DNA of 64,000 bases from Nocardia anocheti (GCF_029675105.1 NZ_JAQQFV010000001.1:1-64000), one strand, 5' to 3'; counted from the stretch's first letter, positions 51,385 through 60,311 are shown. Program-made: numbers and translations. The notes: generated by a model from the letters alone, not told the origin.

Positions 51385-52926
51385 GTGATAATCATGGCCC
51401 GAAATCGAAATCTCATCTACGACCAGCTACTCGAAGTCGCGTCGAAATCCCGGCCGTGGATCGCCGACCATACTTCGGTCGCGGTACCGGTGGTGGACCA
51501 CCGCGTCGAATTGTCCGACATCGCCGACGCGGCCGCGCGGGCGGCGACGATATTCGACGAGGCGGGCATCACCCCCGGCGATTATTGCGCGGTGTGGCTC
51601 GACGCCCCGCTCGACATCATGATCACCATCGCCGCGCTCACCGCGGTCGGCGGGGTGCCGGTGCTGATCAGCCCGGCCATCGACGCCGAGACGCTGGGTC
51701 GGATGCTGGAGCCGGTGTCGGTGGACCGCATCGTCACCACCGCCGACCGGCTCGCCAAATGCGAGCAGCTTGGCGTCTTCCGCCAGGCCGACGACTGGGC
51801 CGAGCTGGCGGCGCGCCTCCCGGCCACCGCGCCCCGGCGCACCAGCGCCGTCGCCATGCCCGGCAGCGCGCCCTACATCGTCACCCACACCTCGGGCACG
51901 ACCGGCGTGCCGAAGCTGGTGCAGTACACCCGCCGGGCCACCGACAACCAGGGGTACGCGCAGGAGATCGGCGCGATCCTGGGTCGACTGCGCGGATACG
52001 CGGCGGTGGCCGTGTCGCCGGTGCACTTCCGCACGGTGACCGGTCTGCTGTGCGCGCTGCGCCGCGACGTGCCGCTACTGGTGCTCGCCGATCATTCCGC
52101 CGAGTCGGTCGGTCGGTTCGTCCGCCGCTACCGACCCATCTACCTCGAGGCCCACCCGAACACCTTCATGCAGTGGGAACACCTGGCCGACAATGGTTCC
52201 CTGGCCTCGATCCGCCACTACGTGAGCACCTTCGACGTGATCCACCCCGGCACCGTGCGGCGGCTGCTGGCGGGCAGCGAGTACCGGCTGGCCTCGTTCC
52301 TGGAGGCCTACGGCCAGTCCGAACTGGGCGGCATCGCGGCCAAGGTGCACTTCAAGGGCCTGGCCGGGCGCCGCTACGCCAGCATCGATCGGGTGCTCGC
52401 CGGACATTCCGCGGGCTGGACCGCGCCGGGCTACTCGCGGGCGCGCATCGTCGGTCCCGACGGTGTCCCGGTGCCCGCCGGAACACCCGGCCGCATCCAG
52501 GTGCGATCCGAGGGCCTGTTCCAGACCTACATCAACCGCCCCGAGGCGGCCGCGGCCAACCTCAGCGAGGACGGCTGGTGGGACACCGGCGATTACGGCA
52601 AGCGCACCCGCCTCGGCCGGATCATCCTGATCGACCGTCAGGTGGAGCGGATGTCGGTGATCCCCAGCGCCATCGCCATGGAAGACGTGCTGCTGGCCAG
52701 GATGCCGTGGCTGCTCGAGGCCATCGCGCTCGAGCACGAGGGTCGGGTGGTGCCCGTGATCGCCTTGCGCGCGGGCGAATTCGATGAGGCCACCTGGCGC
52801 GCGGCGGTGGCCGATCTGCCCCGGCTGGCACCGCCCGTCGTGCTGGACTTCCACGATTTCCCCCGGACCGCGACCGGGAAGATCCAGCGCTCGGCGCTGT
52901 CGCGACTGCTCTCGCATCAGGGCTGA
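51385..52926 (+). CDS. AMP-dependent acyl/aryl ligase 1
   Basis: A 513-residue ANL-superfamily adenylating enzyme: P-loop-like THTSGTTGVPKLVQYT, EAYGQSELGG, WWDTGDYGKRTRLGRIILID and the catalytic-lysine tail TATGKIQRSALSR. It activates a carboxylate as AMP ester or CoA thioester; an aryl acid such as 3-hydroxyanthranilate is a reasonable guess from the neighbouring module. GTG at 51385 (GGAAGA upstream) or ATG at 51394 may be the start. It is first in the rightward operon with UbiA and a second ligase. Confidence 0.87.
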   Translation: MIIMARNRNLIYDQLLEVASKSRPWIADHTSVAVPVVDHRVELSDIADAAARAATIFDEAGITPGDYCAVWLDAPLDIMITIAALTAVGGVPVLISPAIDAETLGRMLEPVSVDRIVTTADRLAKCEQLGVFRQADDWAELAARLPATAPRRTSAVAMPGSAPYIVTHTSGTTGVPKLVQYTRRATDNQGYAQEIGAILGRLRGYAAVAVSPVHFRTVTGLLCALRRDVPLLVLADHSAESVGRFVRRYRPIYLEAHPNTFMQWEHLADNGSLASIRHYVSTFDVIHPGTVRRLLAGSEYRLASFLEAYGQSELGGIAAKVHFKGLAGRRYASIDRVLAGHSAGWTAPGYSRARIVGPDGVPVPAGTPGRIQVRSEGLFQTYINRPEAAAANLSEDGWWDTGDYGKRTRLGRIILIDRQVERMSVIPSAIAMEDVLLARMPWLLEAIALEHEGRVVPVIALRAGEFDEATWRAAVADLPRLAPPVVLDFHDFPRTATGKIQRSALSRLLSHQG

Positions 52927-52962
52927 CCGGCCCGGACGCACCACTCTCACCAGGGATTCGAC

Positions 52963-53910
52963 ATGACCACTGACACCATGCGGTCGCCCCGCGGTGCCCT
53001 CGGAGACAAGGCTGGCGCCTATTTCCGGTTGGGCAAGCTGCGGGTCTACCACCACCTCTACGCCTGGCTACTCGCCGTGCTGCTGCTCGTGCACGACGAC
53101 GTGAGCAGGCCGGGTGCCGCCGTCGCGCTGGGTCTCATGCTGCTCGGCATGATCGCGATGAAGGTCTCGGGCTGCGCCGCCGACGATGTCGTCGGGCTGC
53201 GCGACGGCACCGACGCCCAGAACTACGGCAGCGGCGGCCACCTGCCGAAATCCAACAAGCCGCTGCTGTCCGGCCGGATCACCGAACGCGAGGCCGTCGT
53301 CTTCGCCGTGGTCACCGGGTTGATCGCGCTCAGCTCCGGGGTGGCGCTGCTGGTGCCCCTCGGTGGCGACGTGCCGCTGCCGTTCCTGCTGGCGTACCTG
53401 GCCGTGGTGGCGATCGCGGTGCAGTACTCGTGGCTGCTGAAGTTCAGCTACCGACCGGGCGGGCTGGAGTTCGCCTTCTTCCTGGTCTACGCCGGTGAGG
53501 TGATCGGCACCTACTGGCTGATCGCGCGGCAGTGGACCGCCGATGTGCTGCTGATCGGCGCGCTGGTCGGGGTCTGCATGCTGCTGGTGGCGGCCTACGC
53601 CAACTTCGGCGACCGGGTCGGCGACCTGGCCTCGGGCCGTCGCACCCTCGCCGCCGTCACCCCGCCGGGGGTCTACCGCGCCCTGATCGGCGCGCTCTCG
53701 GCGCTGAGCCTGATCCTGCTGGTCGCGCCGTTCGTGATCGGCTCGCTGAATCCGTGGCTGGTGGTCTGTGTGCTGCCCGCGATCGCGTTGCGGGTCCAGC
53801 AGATCCGCGTCGGTCTGCTGCGCGGACAGACCCAGCCCGCCGTGGTGCTCGGCTTCCGCAACACCGATGCCGTCGGGCTCGGACTGGCCCTGGCGCTGGT
53901 GCTGTCGTGA
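52963..53910 (+). CDS. UbiA-family prenyltransferase 1 (variant first motif)
   Basis: A 315-residue polytopic membrane protein with about eight or nine helices. The first Asp-rich motif reads ADDVVGLRDG with Ala in place of the usual Asn of NDxxDxxxD. The second, NFGDRVGDLASGRRT, is intact. KSNKPLLSGRI is the loop following the first motif. UbiA enzymes move a prenyl chain from a diphosphate to an aromatic or other acceptor in the membrane. Its stop overlaps the next ligase start (GTGA). Substrate and acceptor unknown. Confidence 0.82.
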   Translation: MTTDTMRSPRGALGDKAGAYFRLGKLRVYHHLYAWLLAVLLLVHDDVSRPGAAVALGLMLLGMIAMKVSGCAADDVVGLRDGTDAQNYGSGGHLPKSNKPLLSGRITEREAVVFAVVTGLIALSSGVALLVPLGGDVPLPFLLAYLAVVAIAVQYSWLLKFSYRPGGLEFAFFLVYAGEVIGTYWLIARQWTADVLLIGALVGVCMLLVAAYANFGDRVGDLASGRRTLAAVTPPGVYRALIGALSALSLILLVAPFVIGSLNPWLVVCVLPAIALRVQQIRVGLLRGQTQPAVVLGFRNTDAVGLGLALALVLS

Positions 53911-55538
53911 ACATCCAGCGCACCGTCAAGGTGCTCCGATCGCTGGTGATCCTGGCCCGGCGCGGCTTCATCCACCCGCTCAACCTGGCCGCCGACGCCA
54001 GGACCGCCGCCATCGCCCAGCGCTGCGGCCCGTTCCCGGCCATGATCAGCTACACCGCCCGCTACGAACCGGACCGCCCGGCCCTGGTCGACGGTCGCGG
54101 CACGCTCAGCTACGGCGCGCTCGATCGGCGCTCCAACGCGCTGGCTCGTGGTCTGAGCGCGGCGGGTATCGGTCCCGGTGACATCGCCGGGGTGCTGGCC
54201 CGCGATCATCGCGGCCTGGTCGCGGCCATGATCGCGACCGGCAAGCTGGGCGTGCGGCTGGTCATCCTGAACACCGGATTCGGCGGACCGCAGCTGCGTG
54301 ATGTCGCCACCCGCGAGGGCGTCACCGTGCTGTTCCACGACGACGAATTCGACGCCGTCGCCGCCGAACTCCCCACCGACATCACCCGGTTCCACACCTG
54401 GAACCACAGGCCCGCCGCCGCGGACGGACCGCGCTCGGTCGAGGACGTGATCGCCGCCAACTCGACCGACCCGCTGCCGCTGCCCGCCGAGACCGGCGGC
54501 CTGGTGCTGCTCACCAGCGGCACCACCGGGACACCCAAAGGCGCGGTCCGCAAGAAGATCTCGCCCTTGCAGTCGGCGCAGGTCCTCGACCGCATCCCGC
54601 TCACCCGGGGTGGGACGATGGTGATCGCGGCCCCGCTGTTCCACGCGACCGGTCTGGGCCAGTTCTCCTTCGCCATGTCGCTGGGCAAGACCGTGGTGTT
54701 CGGCCGTGGCAAGTTCGACGCGGAGTACACGCTGGGGCAGGTAGCCCGGCATCGCGCCGACACCCTGGTGCTGGTCCCCACCATGCTCAGCCGCATCATC
54801 GCTCTCGGACCGGAAGTGCTGGCGCGCCATGATGTCTCGTCGCTGCGGGTGATCGCCAGCGGTGGCTCGGCGATCTCGCCCGGCCTGTGCTCGGCCACCA
54901 TCGCCGCGTTCGGTGACGTCCTGCACAACAACTACGGCGCCACCGAGGTCGCCACGGTCGCGGTGGCCACCCCTGCCGAATTGCGCAGGGCCCCGGGTAC
55001 GGTCGGACGACCACCGATCGGCGTGCGGGTCGCGCTCTACGACCCGTCGGGCCGCCGAATCACCGAACCCGACACGCCGGGAACGATCTTCGTCGCCAAC
55101 GAGCTGAGCTTCGGCGGCTACACCGACGGCCGGGACAAGGACCGACGCGACGGGATGATCTCCACCGGCGACATCGGCCACTTCGACCGCTCGGGTCTGC
55201 TGTTCGTCGACGGACGCGACGACGACATGATCGTCTCCGGCGGCGAGAACGTCTACCCGGCCGAGGTGGAGAATCTGCTGGTGGATCGCGGCGATATCGC
55301 CGACGCGGCGGTCATCGGGGTGCCCGATGGCGATTTCGGTCAGCGTTTACGCGCCTTCGTGGTGGCCCGCGCGGGCGCCGAACTCGACGCCGACGATATT
55401 CGCGCCTACGTCAAATCGCAGCTGGCGCGCTACAAGGTGCCCCGCGATGTGGTGGTGGTCGAGGAGATCCCGCGAAATGGTTCGGGAAAGATCGTCAGAT
55501 CGCGATTGGCGGAATTCGAAGTGAAAGCGTCGTCCTGA
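53907..55538 (+). CDS. AMP-dependent acyl-CoA ligase 2 (FadD-like)
   Basis: A 543-residue ANL enzyme of the long-chain acyl-CoA ligase type: VLLTSGTTGTPKGAVRKK, NNYGATEVATVAV, MISTGDIGHFDRSGLLFVDG, DDDMIVSGGENVYPAEVENL, and the Lys tail PRNGSGKIVRSRL. The N-terminal basic, hydrophobic stretch is FadD2-like. The GTG at 53907 overlaps the UbiA stop; the long open frame upstream is a shadow. Two different ligases in one operon suggest two different carboxylates are activated. A terminator lies 22 bp downstream. Confidence 0.87.
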   Translation: MNIQRTVKVLRSLVILARRGFIHPLNLAADARTAAIAQRCGPFPAMISYTARYEPDRPALVDGRGTLSYGALDRRSNALARGLSAAGIGPGDIAGVLARDHRGLVAAMIATGKLGVRLVILNTGFGGPQLRDVATREGVTVLFHDDEFDAVAAELPTDITRFHTWNHRPAAADGPRSVEDVIAANSTDPLPLPAETGGLVLLTSGTTGTPKGAVRKKISPLQSAQVLDRIPLTRGGTMVIAAPLFHATGLGQFSFAMSLGKTVVFGRGKFDAEYTLGQVARHRADTLVLVPTMLSRIIALGPEVLARHDVSSLRVIASGGSAISPGLCSATIAAFGDVLHNNYGATEVATVAVATPAELRRAPGTVGRPPIGVRVALYDPSGRRITEPDTPGTIFVANELSFGGYTDGRDKDRRDGMISTGDIGHFDRSGLLFVDGRDDDMIVSGGENVYPAEVENLLVDRGDIADAAVIGVPDGDFGQRLRAFVVARAGAELDADDIRAYVKSQLARYKVPRDVVVVEEIPRNGSGKIVRSRLAEFEVKASS

Positions 55539-55559
55539 ATATCCATCGCGAATGAACGA

Positions 55560-55594
55560 AAGAAGCCCCACCGGCTGCGGTGGGGCTTCTTTTT
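55560..55594 (+). terminator. Rho-independent terminator of the rightward operon
   Basis: A perfect 13-bp stem (55560-55572 with 55579-55591, loop GGCTGC) is followed by TTT. It ends the ligase-UbiA-ligase operon and also separates it from the convergent second UbiA gene. Confidence 0.92.
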
Positions 55595-55618
55595 CGCGGG
55601 TATCGCGGCGGATATTCG

Positions 55619-56551
55619 TCAGAGCACGGCGGCGGGAATCAGCGTGAGCAGCACGACGAAGTGCACGGCGTACTGCGCGACCATGTAGGCCTGGTACGGC
55701 AGACGACGGCCCGACCTGGTGTCGGCGCGTGCGGTGGCCGCGGCGAACGCGATCACCCCGAGCGCCCCGGCGACCAGCGCGAACGCGGAGGGCAGCAGCA
55801 CCGGCGCCACGGTCAGCGCGGCCGTGAGGTACCCACCGGCGATCAGCGCCGCGTTCACCCCGGCCAGCACCCGCACCCGCAGCGCGCCCCAGACGACCGC
55901 GGGCGTCCGGCGCCCGGCGGCCGCGTCACCCTCGACATCGGAGAGGTCCTTGACCACGGCACCGACTCCGGCCATCCACAGCGACATCGCCGCCCCGAGC
56001 ACCAGCACCGGCAGGCCGCCCAGCCCGCCTGCGGCCTGCCAGCCCGCCGCGTAGGTCAGCACACCCGAGCCCAGGACCAGCAGCGCGGCGGTGTCACCAC
56101 GGCGTTTGCCATAGAACGGCGCGCCCGAATAGGCGTAGCCGAGCGCCAGATTGCCCAGTACCAGCAGCATCAACAGCCCACTCGGGTCCACCGCCCAGGC
56201 CAGCAGCGTCGCCGTCACCGCCGCACCGGCGACCCCGGCCAGCGCGACCGGCACCGGCAGCGAACCTCGACTGATCGGCCGGGTGGAACCGTTGGCCCGG
56301 TCCTCGGTGCGGTCCATCACGCCGTTGAAGACATAGGCCGCGATCGTGCTCAGCAGCCAGGCCACCGCCGCCGCCCACACCGTGGGGCCGAGGACCGCCG
56401 CGCCCAGCGCCGCGGCGGTGCAGAAACGCACCAGGAAGATGATCTGAACCGATACCCGCGATTCCTGGATGATGTCTCGGGAAATTCGGGCGAATACTGT
56501 CCAGGCGATGTTTTCGGCCGGAATTCGAACTGCTGCGATACCCCTCTGCAT
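55619..56551 (-). CDS. UbiA-family prenyltransferase 2
   Basis: A 310-residue polytopic protein of about nine helices. Motif 1 reads NGVMDRTEDRANGSTRPISR (NxxxDxxxD with the following RPI) and motif 2 reads KDLSDVEGDAAAGRRTP (DxxDxxGD), both intact. GYAYSGAPFYGKRRGD is a typical loop. It is transcribed alone, convergent with the ligase operon, and its upstream gap (56552-56774, 223 bp, AT-richer) is shared with a divergent SDR gene; nothing else was seen there. A good candidate for the aryl-terpene coupling enzyme. Confidence 0.87.
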   Translation of the reverse strand: MQRGIAAVRIPAENIAWTVFARISRDIIQESRVSVQIIFLVRFCTAAALGAAVLGPTVWAAAVAWLLSTIAAYVFNGVMDRTEDRANGSTRPISRGSLPVPVALAGVAGAAVTATLLAWAVDPSGLLMLLVLGNLALGYAYSGAPFYGKRRGDTAALLVLGSGVLTYAAGWQAAGGLGGLPVLVLGAAMSLWMAGVGAVVKDLSDVEGDAAAGRRTPAVVWGALRVRVLAGVNAALIAGGYLTAALTVAPVLLPSAFALVAGALGVIAFAAATARADTRSGRRLPYQAYMVAQYAVHFVVLLTLIPAAVL

Positions 56552-56774
56552 ACCGAACGACGCTATTCAGAATTTCCCGTCTCGAATATTCCCCGTATGC
56601 GGTACTACCGCGGGCACGAAAAGGATGACCACCGGTATTGAAAGGAGTATCGGCGCATCACACCGATGCTACTTTCGCAGCATCCGGGCTGTGGTGGGTT
56701 CGACGGAACTCGGTGATCGCCTAGGGTGAGCACTCGTATCCGAGCCGGAAATTCAACAGAACGGAGGCGTCGCC

Positions 56775-57494
56775 ATGGTGGACGACCCACCCCGGGTGGC
56801 CATCGTCGTCGGTGCGGGCAGCAGCCTGGGCGCGGCGGTGGTGCATCGGCTGGCGGGCCGCGGTTTCGTCATCGCCATGGTCGACCTGCGGGCCTCGTGG
56901 TGTGACACCTCGCTGGACGCGCTGGGTCCGACGCACCCACGCCCCTGGGCTTTCGGCGCCGACGTGCGCTACCTGCACGAGGCCGAAGCCGCGGTGACCC
57001 GCGTCGCCGAAACACTGGGACCGCCTGCGGTCGTGGTGAATACGCAGTTCCCCGGCCGCGACGACAGCCCGGCGAGCGCGCGCAAACCGGGCCTGCGGGC
57101 CCCGCTGCTGGTCAGCCGCGCGGCGGGCCGCTACCTGGCCGACTCCGGCGAGGGCCGCGTGGTCAATGTGGCCCAGACCGGCCGCGCGCACGGTCATCCC
57201 GCCGAGGGACCGGCGCCGCGCGCCGAGGTGCACGCGGTGACCACCACCCTCGACGAGGAGCTCGGCGCACGCGGGGTCAGCGTGAACACCGTTGTCGCCG
57301 AGGTGGATTGCCCCGGTGAGCCGGTGGCGGCCGGAACATCGGCCCTGCCCGAGTGCTGCGCGGCGAGCGTCGAGGAGACCGCCGACTGGGTGGACTACCT
57401 GGTGTCGGAAGCGGGCCAGCACATCAGCGGCCGCGTCTTCGCCAGTGGTGAGCCGGTGCCGCAATCACCGCCACGCCCGGTCGCCGAGCGGTGA
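56775..57494 (+). CDS. Degenerate SDR-fold protein lacking the YxxxK motif
   Basis: A 239-residue Rossmann protein with a recognisable cofactor loop (AIVVGAGSSLGAAVVHRLAG) and a C-terminal ISGRVFASGEPVP ending like SDRs. Where the Tyr-x-x-x-Lys should be, the sequence reads AEVHAVTTTLDEELGARGVS, with no Tyr or Lys, and the Asn-Ala-Gly motif reads VVNTQFPG. It is therefore probably not a working dehydrogenase; it may be a sensor or scaffold. ACGGAGG precedes the ATG. Its 3' end overlaps the response-regulator gene by 30 bp (convergent). Confidence 0.72.
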   Translation: MVDDPPRVAIVVGAGSSLGAAVVHRLAGRGFVIAMVDLRASWCDTSLDALGPTHPRPWAFGADVRYLHEAEAAVTRVAETLGPPAVVVNTQFPGRDDSPASARKPGLRAPLLVSRAAGRYLADSGEGRVVNVAQTGRAHGHPAEGPAPRAEVHAVTTTLDEELGARGVSVNTVVAEVDCPGEPVAAGTSALPECCAASVEETADWVDYLVSEAGQHISGRVFASGEPVPQSPPRPVAER

Positions 57495-58142
57495 GCCGCC
57501 CTGGCCGGGAATGAGCGACAGTTCGACGGCGCGGTTCACCGCGTCGATCCGGGAGACGGCATCCAGCTTCGCGAAGATGTTGCGCAGGTGCCGTTTCACG
57601 GTCGCCTCGGTGATGCCGAGGCTGCTCGCGATCTGCCGGTTGCTGCGGGCCTCGGCCACCAGCACCAGCACCTCCCGCTCCCGCGCGGAGAGCACGGTCG
57701 ATTCCTCGGGTTCCTCGGCGCGGGCGAACAGGCTCGCCGGTGACACCGACAGCGTGATGGTCTGCGGGCCCTCGCCCACCGATTGCCGGATGGCCGAGAT
57801 CAGCGTCTGCCTGCCCGCCCCCTTGTGCAGATAGCCGCGCACACCCAGCGACAGCAACTGCTGCACCAACTGCTGCCCGTCGTGCATGCTCAGCACGATG
57901 ATCCGCAGGGCCGGGTCCTGGGCGAGCAGACGGCGCACCGTCTCGGGCGGATCGCTCTGCGGCATCTCCAGATCCAGCAGCAGCACATCGGGGCGATGCT
58001 CGGCGGCCAGCTCGATGGCGGCGGTGCCGGTGCCCGCCTGCACCACCACCTCGAAATCGGGTTCGGCGCGCAACAGATCGCACAGCGCCTCGCGCAGCAG
58101 GGTGTGGTCGTCGGCGACCAGGATGCGGATCGGCTGGCTCAT
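57465..58142 (-). CDS. NarL/FixJ-type response regulator
   Basis: A 225-residue regulator. The receiver domain has the acidic pair DD at 11-12 and phospho-acceptor Asp57 in VLLLDLEMPQ. The C-terminal LuxR HTH reads LSAREREVLVLVAEARSNRQ then IASSLGITEATVKRHLRNIF. Its ATG overlaps the histidine kinase stop (ATGA), so they form a two-component pair. It likely controls the cluster or the adjacent SARP gene. Confidence 0.92.
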   Translation of the reverse strand: MSQPIRILVADDHTLLREALCDLLRAEPDFEVVVQAGTGTAAIELAAEHRPDVLLLDLEMPQSDPPETVRRLLAQDPALRIIVLSMHDGQQLVQQLLSLGVRGYLHKGAGRQTLISAIRQSVGEGPQTITLSVSPASLFARAEEPEESTVLSAREREVLVLVAEARSNRQIASSLGITEATVKRHLRNIFAKLDAVSRIDAVNRAVELSLIPGQGGSPLGDRAWR

Positions 58143-59263
58143 CGGGTGCTGTTCTCCTGGCCGATCGGAATCCAGAGCGTCACGCGGGTGCCGCGGCCCG
58201 GCGCGGAATCGATGTTCACCGTGCCGCCCACCAGCTCGCAGCGTTCCTGCAGGATCAGCAGCCCGTTGCCGCCGCCCGTCGCCCGCTGCGCGCGCACGTC
58301 GAAACCCTTTCCGTTGTCGATGATCTCGGCGTGCACTTCGTGCGGCGCGAGGTGGATGTGCACGTCGACGTTGGCGGCCCCGGCGTGGTTGAAGCTGTTG
58401 CGCAGGCATTCGCGCACCATGATGAACAGTTCCTCGGTGATCGCGGCCGGAATCCAGTCGTCACCGCCGCGCACCCAGATCTGCAGCGGCGCGCCCGAGG
58501 GACCGAGGGAGGCCGCGAAACCGCGCAGCGCGGTCTCCAGCGAGCCGGACACACTCGGCGTTCGCAGTTCGCTGGCGAGTTCGCGGCTGCGGGTGATGGT
58601 CTCCAGGATGGCGGCCTTGGCCAGGCGCACATGCCGTGAGCCCGCGCCGTCGCCCGCCCGTTCGCATTCCAGTTCGTAGAGCTCGATCTGGCGCAGCGCC
58701 AGGCCGACGGAATTGCCGATGTGGTCGTGGATCTCGCGGGCCAGTCCGCGCTGACCCTGCTCGTGCACTTCCCGCACGCGTTGCAGCAGGAAGGCGTCGT
58801 AGCCGATCGAGCCGGATTCCAGACGCAGGCCGATGCCGCGCTGCAGGGCCAGTACCGCGGCCACGAGATCGGCTTGCGGCGCGCCGAGGTGGGCGGCGCA
58901 CTCGGCGAGCACGGTGACACCCAGCTCGGCGAGGAGATTGCCCGCCCGCACCGAATGCGTCGGATGGGCACCCTGCCTGACTCTTTCGGTTCCCAGGTCG
59001 TAGACGTCGGTGATGTGCGCGACGGTGACCTCGCCGAGCGCGAGGCTGCGCGCGCAGTCGTCGAAGATGCGCCGCGCCTGCAGACCGCACTGGCCCCAGG
59101 CAGCCTCGGAGGTGAGCGGGCTGCCGATCTCGTCGAGCCCCGCGCGGTAGCGTTCGAGCAGCTCAGGGATGCGGGCGGTGAACAGCTCGGCGAGTTCGGT
59201 GCTCCGGCCGGTATCGAGATGATCGTTCGACACCGGCCCCCCAGACGCGTCGTTACCGATCAC
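58139..59263 (-). CDS. Soluble NarL-type (HisKA_3) sensor histidine kinase
   Basis: About 374 residues without transmembrane segments, hence a cytoplasmic sensor. An N-terminal helical domain (LFTARIPELLERYRAGLDEI) precedes HisKA_3 with the phospho-His in LAREIHDHIGNSVGLALRQI. The ATPase boxes are NSFNHAGAANVDV, IIDNGKGFD and GNGLLILQERCELVGG. GTG at 59261-59263 with GGGGGG upstream was chosen; a second GTG at 59231-59233 also has a G-run. It is divergent from the SARP gene across a 259-bp gap in which no further gene is seen. Confidence 0.87.
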   Translation of the reverse strand: MIGNDASGGPVSNDHLDTGRSTELAELFTARIPELLERYRAGLDEIGSPLTSEAAWGQCGLQARRIFDDCARSLALGEVTVAHITDVYDLGTERVRQGAHPTHSVRAGNLLAELGVTVLAECAAHLGAPQADLVAAVLALQRGIGLRLESGSIGYDAFLLQRVREVHEQGQRGLAREIHDHIGNSVGLALRQIELYELECERAGDGAGSRHVRLAKAAILETITRSRELASELRTPSVSGSLETALRGFAASLGPSGAPLQIWVRGGDDWIPAAITEELFIMVRECLRNSFNHAGAANVDVHIHLAPHEVHAEIIDNGKGFDVRAQRATGGGNGLLILQERCELVGGTVNIDSAPGRGTRVTLWIPIGQENSTR

Positions 59264-59522
59264 AAGTTCCCCCCTATCTCCGTGCTCACCTCCTGCAAAC
59301 AGGCGCGCGCGGACTCGGCCTCGAGCTCGCACGCATACTACCCTGGCCAGCTCGGCACATGCAGCATTCCGGTATCGAAAAGCCTATTCGGAGAACAACA
59401 TTCGATACCTCGAATTCGCACCCTTGGACGGATTGGCCCGCCCCGGCCCGTCGGCTTTGCTTGCACCGATGGACAACGCGGGGGTCGACCCCGTGCGCTC
59501 GGTTCGGATGGATGGACGCAGC

Positions 59523-60311
59523 ATGGTTGGTATCAGAATTCTCGGTCCGCTCGAGATCGAAGGGCTCGCCGGACCGGCGCGGGTCGACTCCTATCGTCAG
59601 CGTGCCGCACTGGGCTTGCTCGCGCTGAACGCGAACCGCCTGACCTCGGTCGAGGCCATGATCGACGCGGTCTGGGACGGTCAACCGCCGACCACCGCGC
59701 GCTCGCAGATCCAGATCTGCGTCTCGGCCCTGCGCCGGGTACTCACCGACAGCGGGTGTCCGGCGGGCATCGAGACCCGCTCGCCCGGCTATCGACTACT
59801 CATCGAACGCGCCGACCTCGACAGCGAGCGGTTCGAGGACCTGGTCACCCTCGCCCGCGCGCAGGAGGGCGACGGCGATCCGACCGCGGCGATGGTGACC
59901 CTGCGCCGCGCGCTCCCGCTGTGGCGCGGACCGCTGCTCGCCGACACCCCCAGCGCCCACATCCAGCGCATCGCGCACCGCTTCACCGAGCGCCGGGTGG
60001 CCGCGCAACTGTCGGTGTCGCGGATCGGGCTGGAGCTGGGCCGGGACCGCGAGATCATCCCCGAGCTGCGCGAACACATCGACGCCTACCCGCTGCGCGA
60101 GGAGGCCTACGGCTACCTGATGCTCGCGCTGCACCGCTGCGGCCGCTCCGCCGAGGCGCTCGAGGTGTACCAGCAGGCCCGCTCCGCGCTGATCCAACAG
60201 GTGGGCCTGGAACCGTCCGAGGATCTGCGCGGACTGGAGCGCGCCATCCTCGGCGGCGGCGCGCCACTGGCACGGCCCGCCTGGTTCGAGCCCGTCCTCC
60301 GCGCGGGCTGA
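59523..60311 (+). CDS. SARP-family transcriptional activator
   Basis: A 262-residue Streptomyces-antibiotic-regulatory-protein: OmpR-like winged HTH (VGIRILGPLEIEG, RQRAALGLLALNANRLTS, IQICVSALRRVL, SPGYRLLIE) and a bacterial transcriptional activation domain (DSERFEDLVTLARAQEG, REEAYGYLMLALHRCGRSAE, LEPSEDLRGLERAIL). ATG at 59523 starts right at the domain; earlier starts add a non-conserved leader. SARPs activate secondary metabolite clusters. It marks the right edge of the cluster. The 89-bp gap after it holds no gene. Confidence 0.92.
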   Translation: MVGIRILGPLEIEGLAGPARVDSYRQRAALGLLALNANRLTSVEAMIDAVWDGQPPTTARSQIQICVSALRRVLTDSGCPAGIETRSPGYRLLIERADLDSERFEDLVTLARAQEGDGDPTAAMVTLRRALPLWRGPLLADTPSAHIQRIAHRFTERRVAAQLSVSRIGLELGRDREIIPELREHIDAYPLREEAYGYLMLALHRCGRSAEALEVYQQARSALIQQVGLEPSEDLRGLERAILGGGAPLARPAWFEPVLRAG

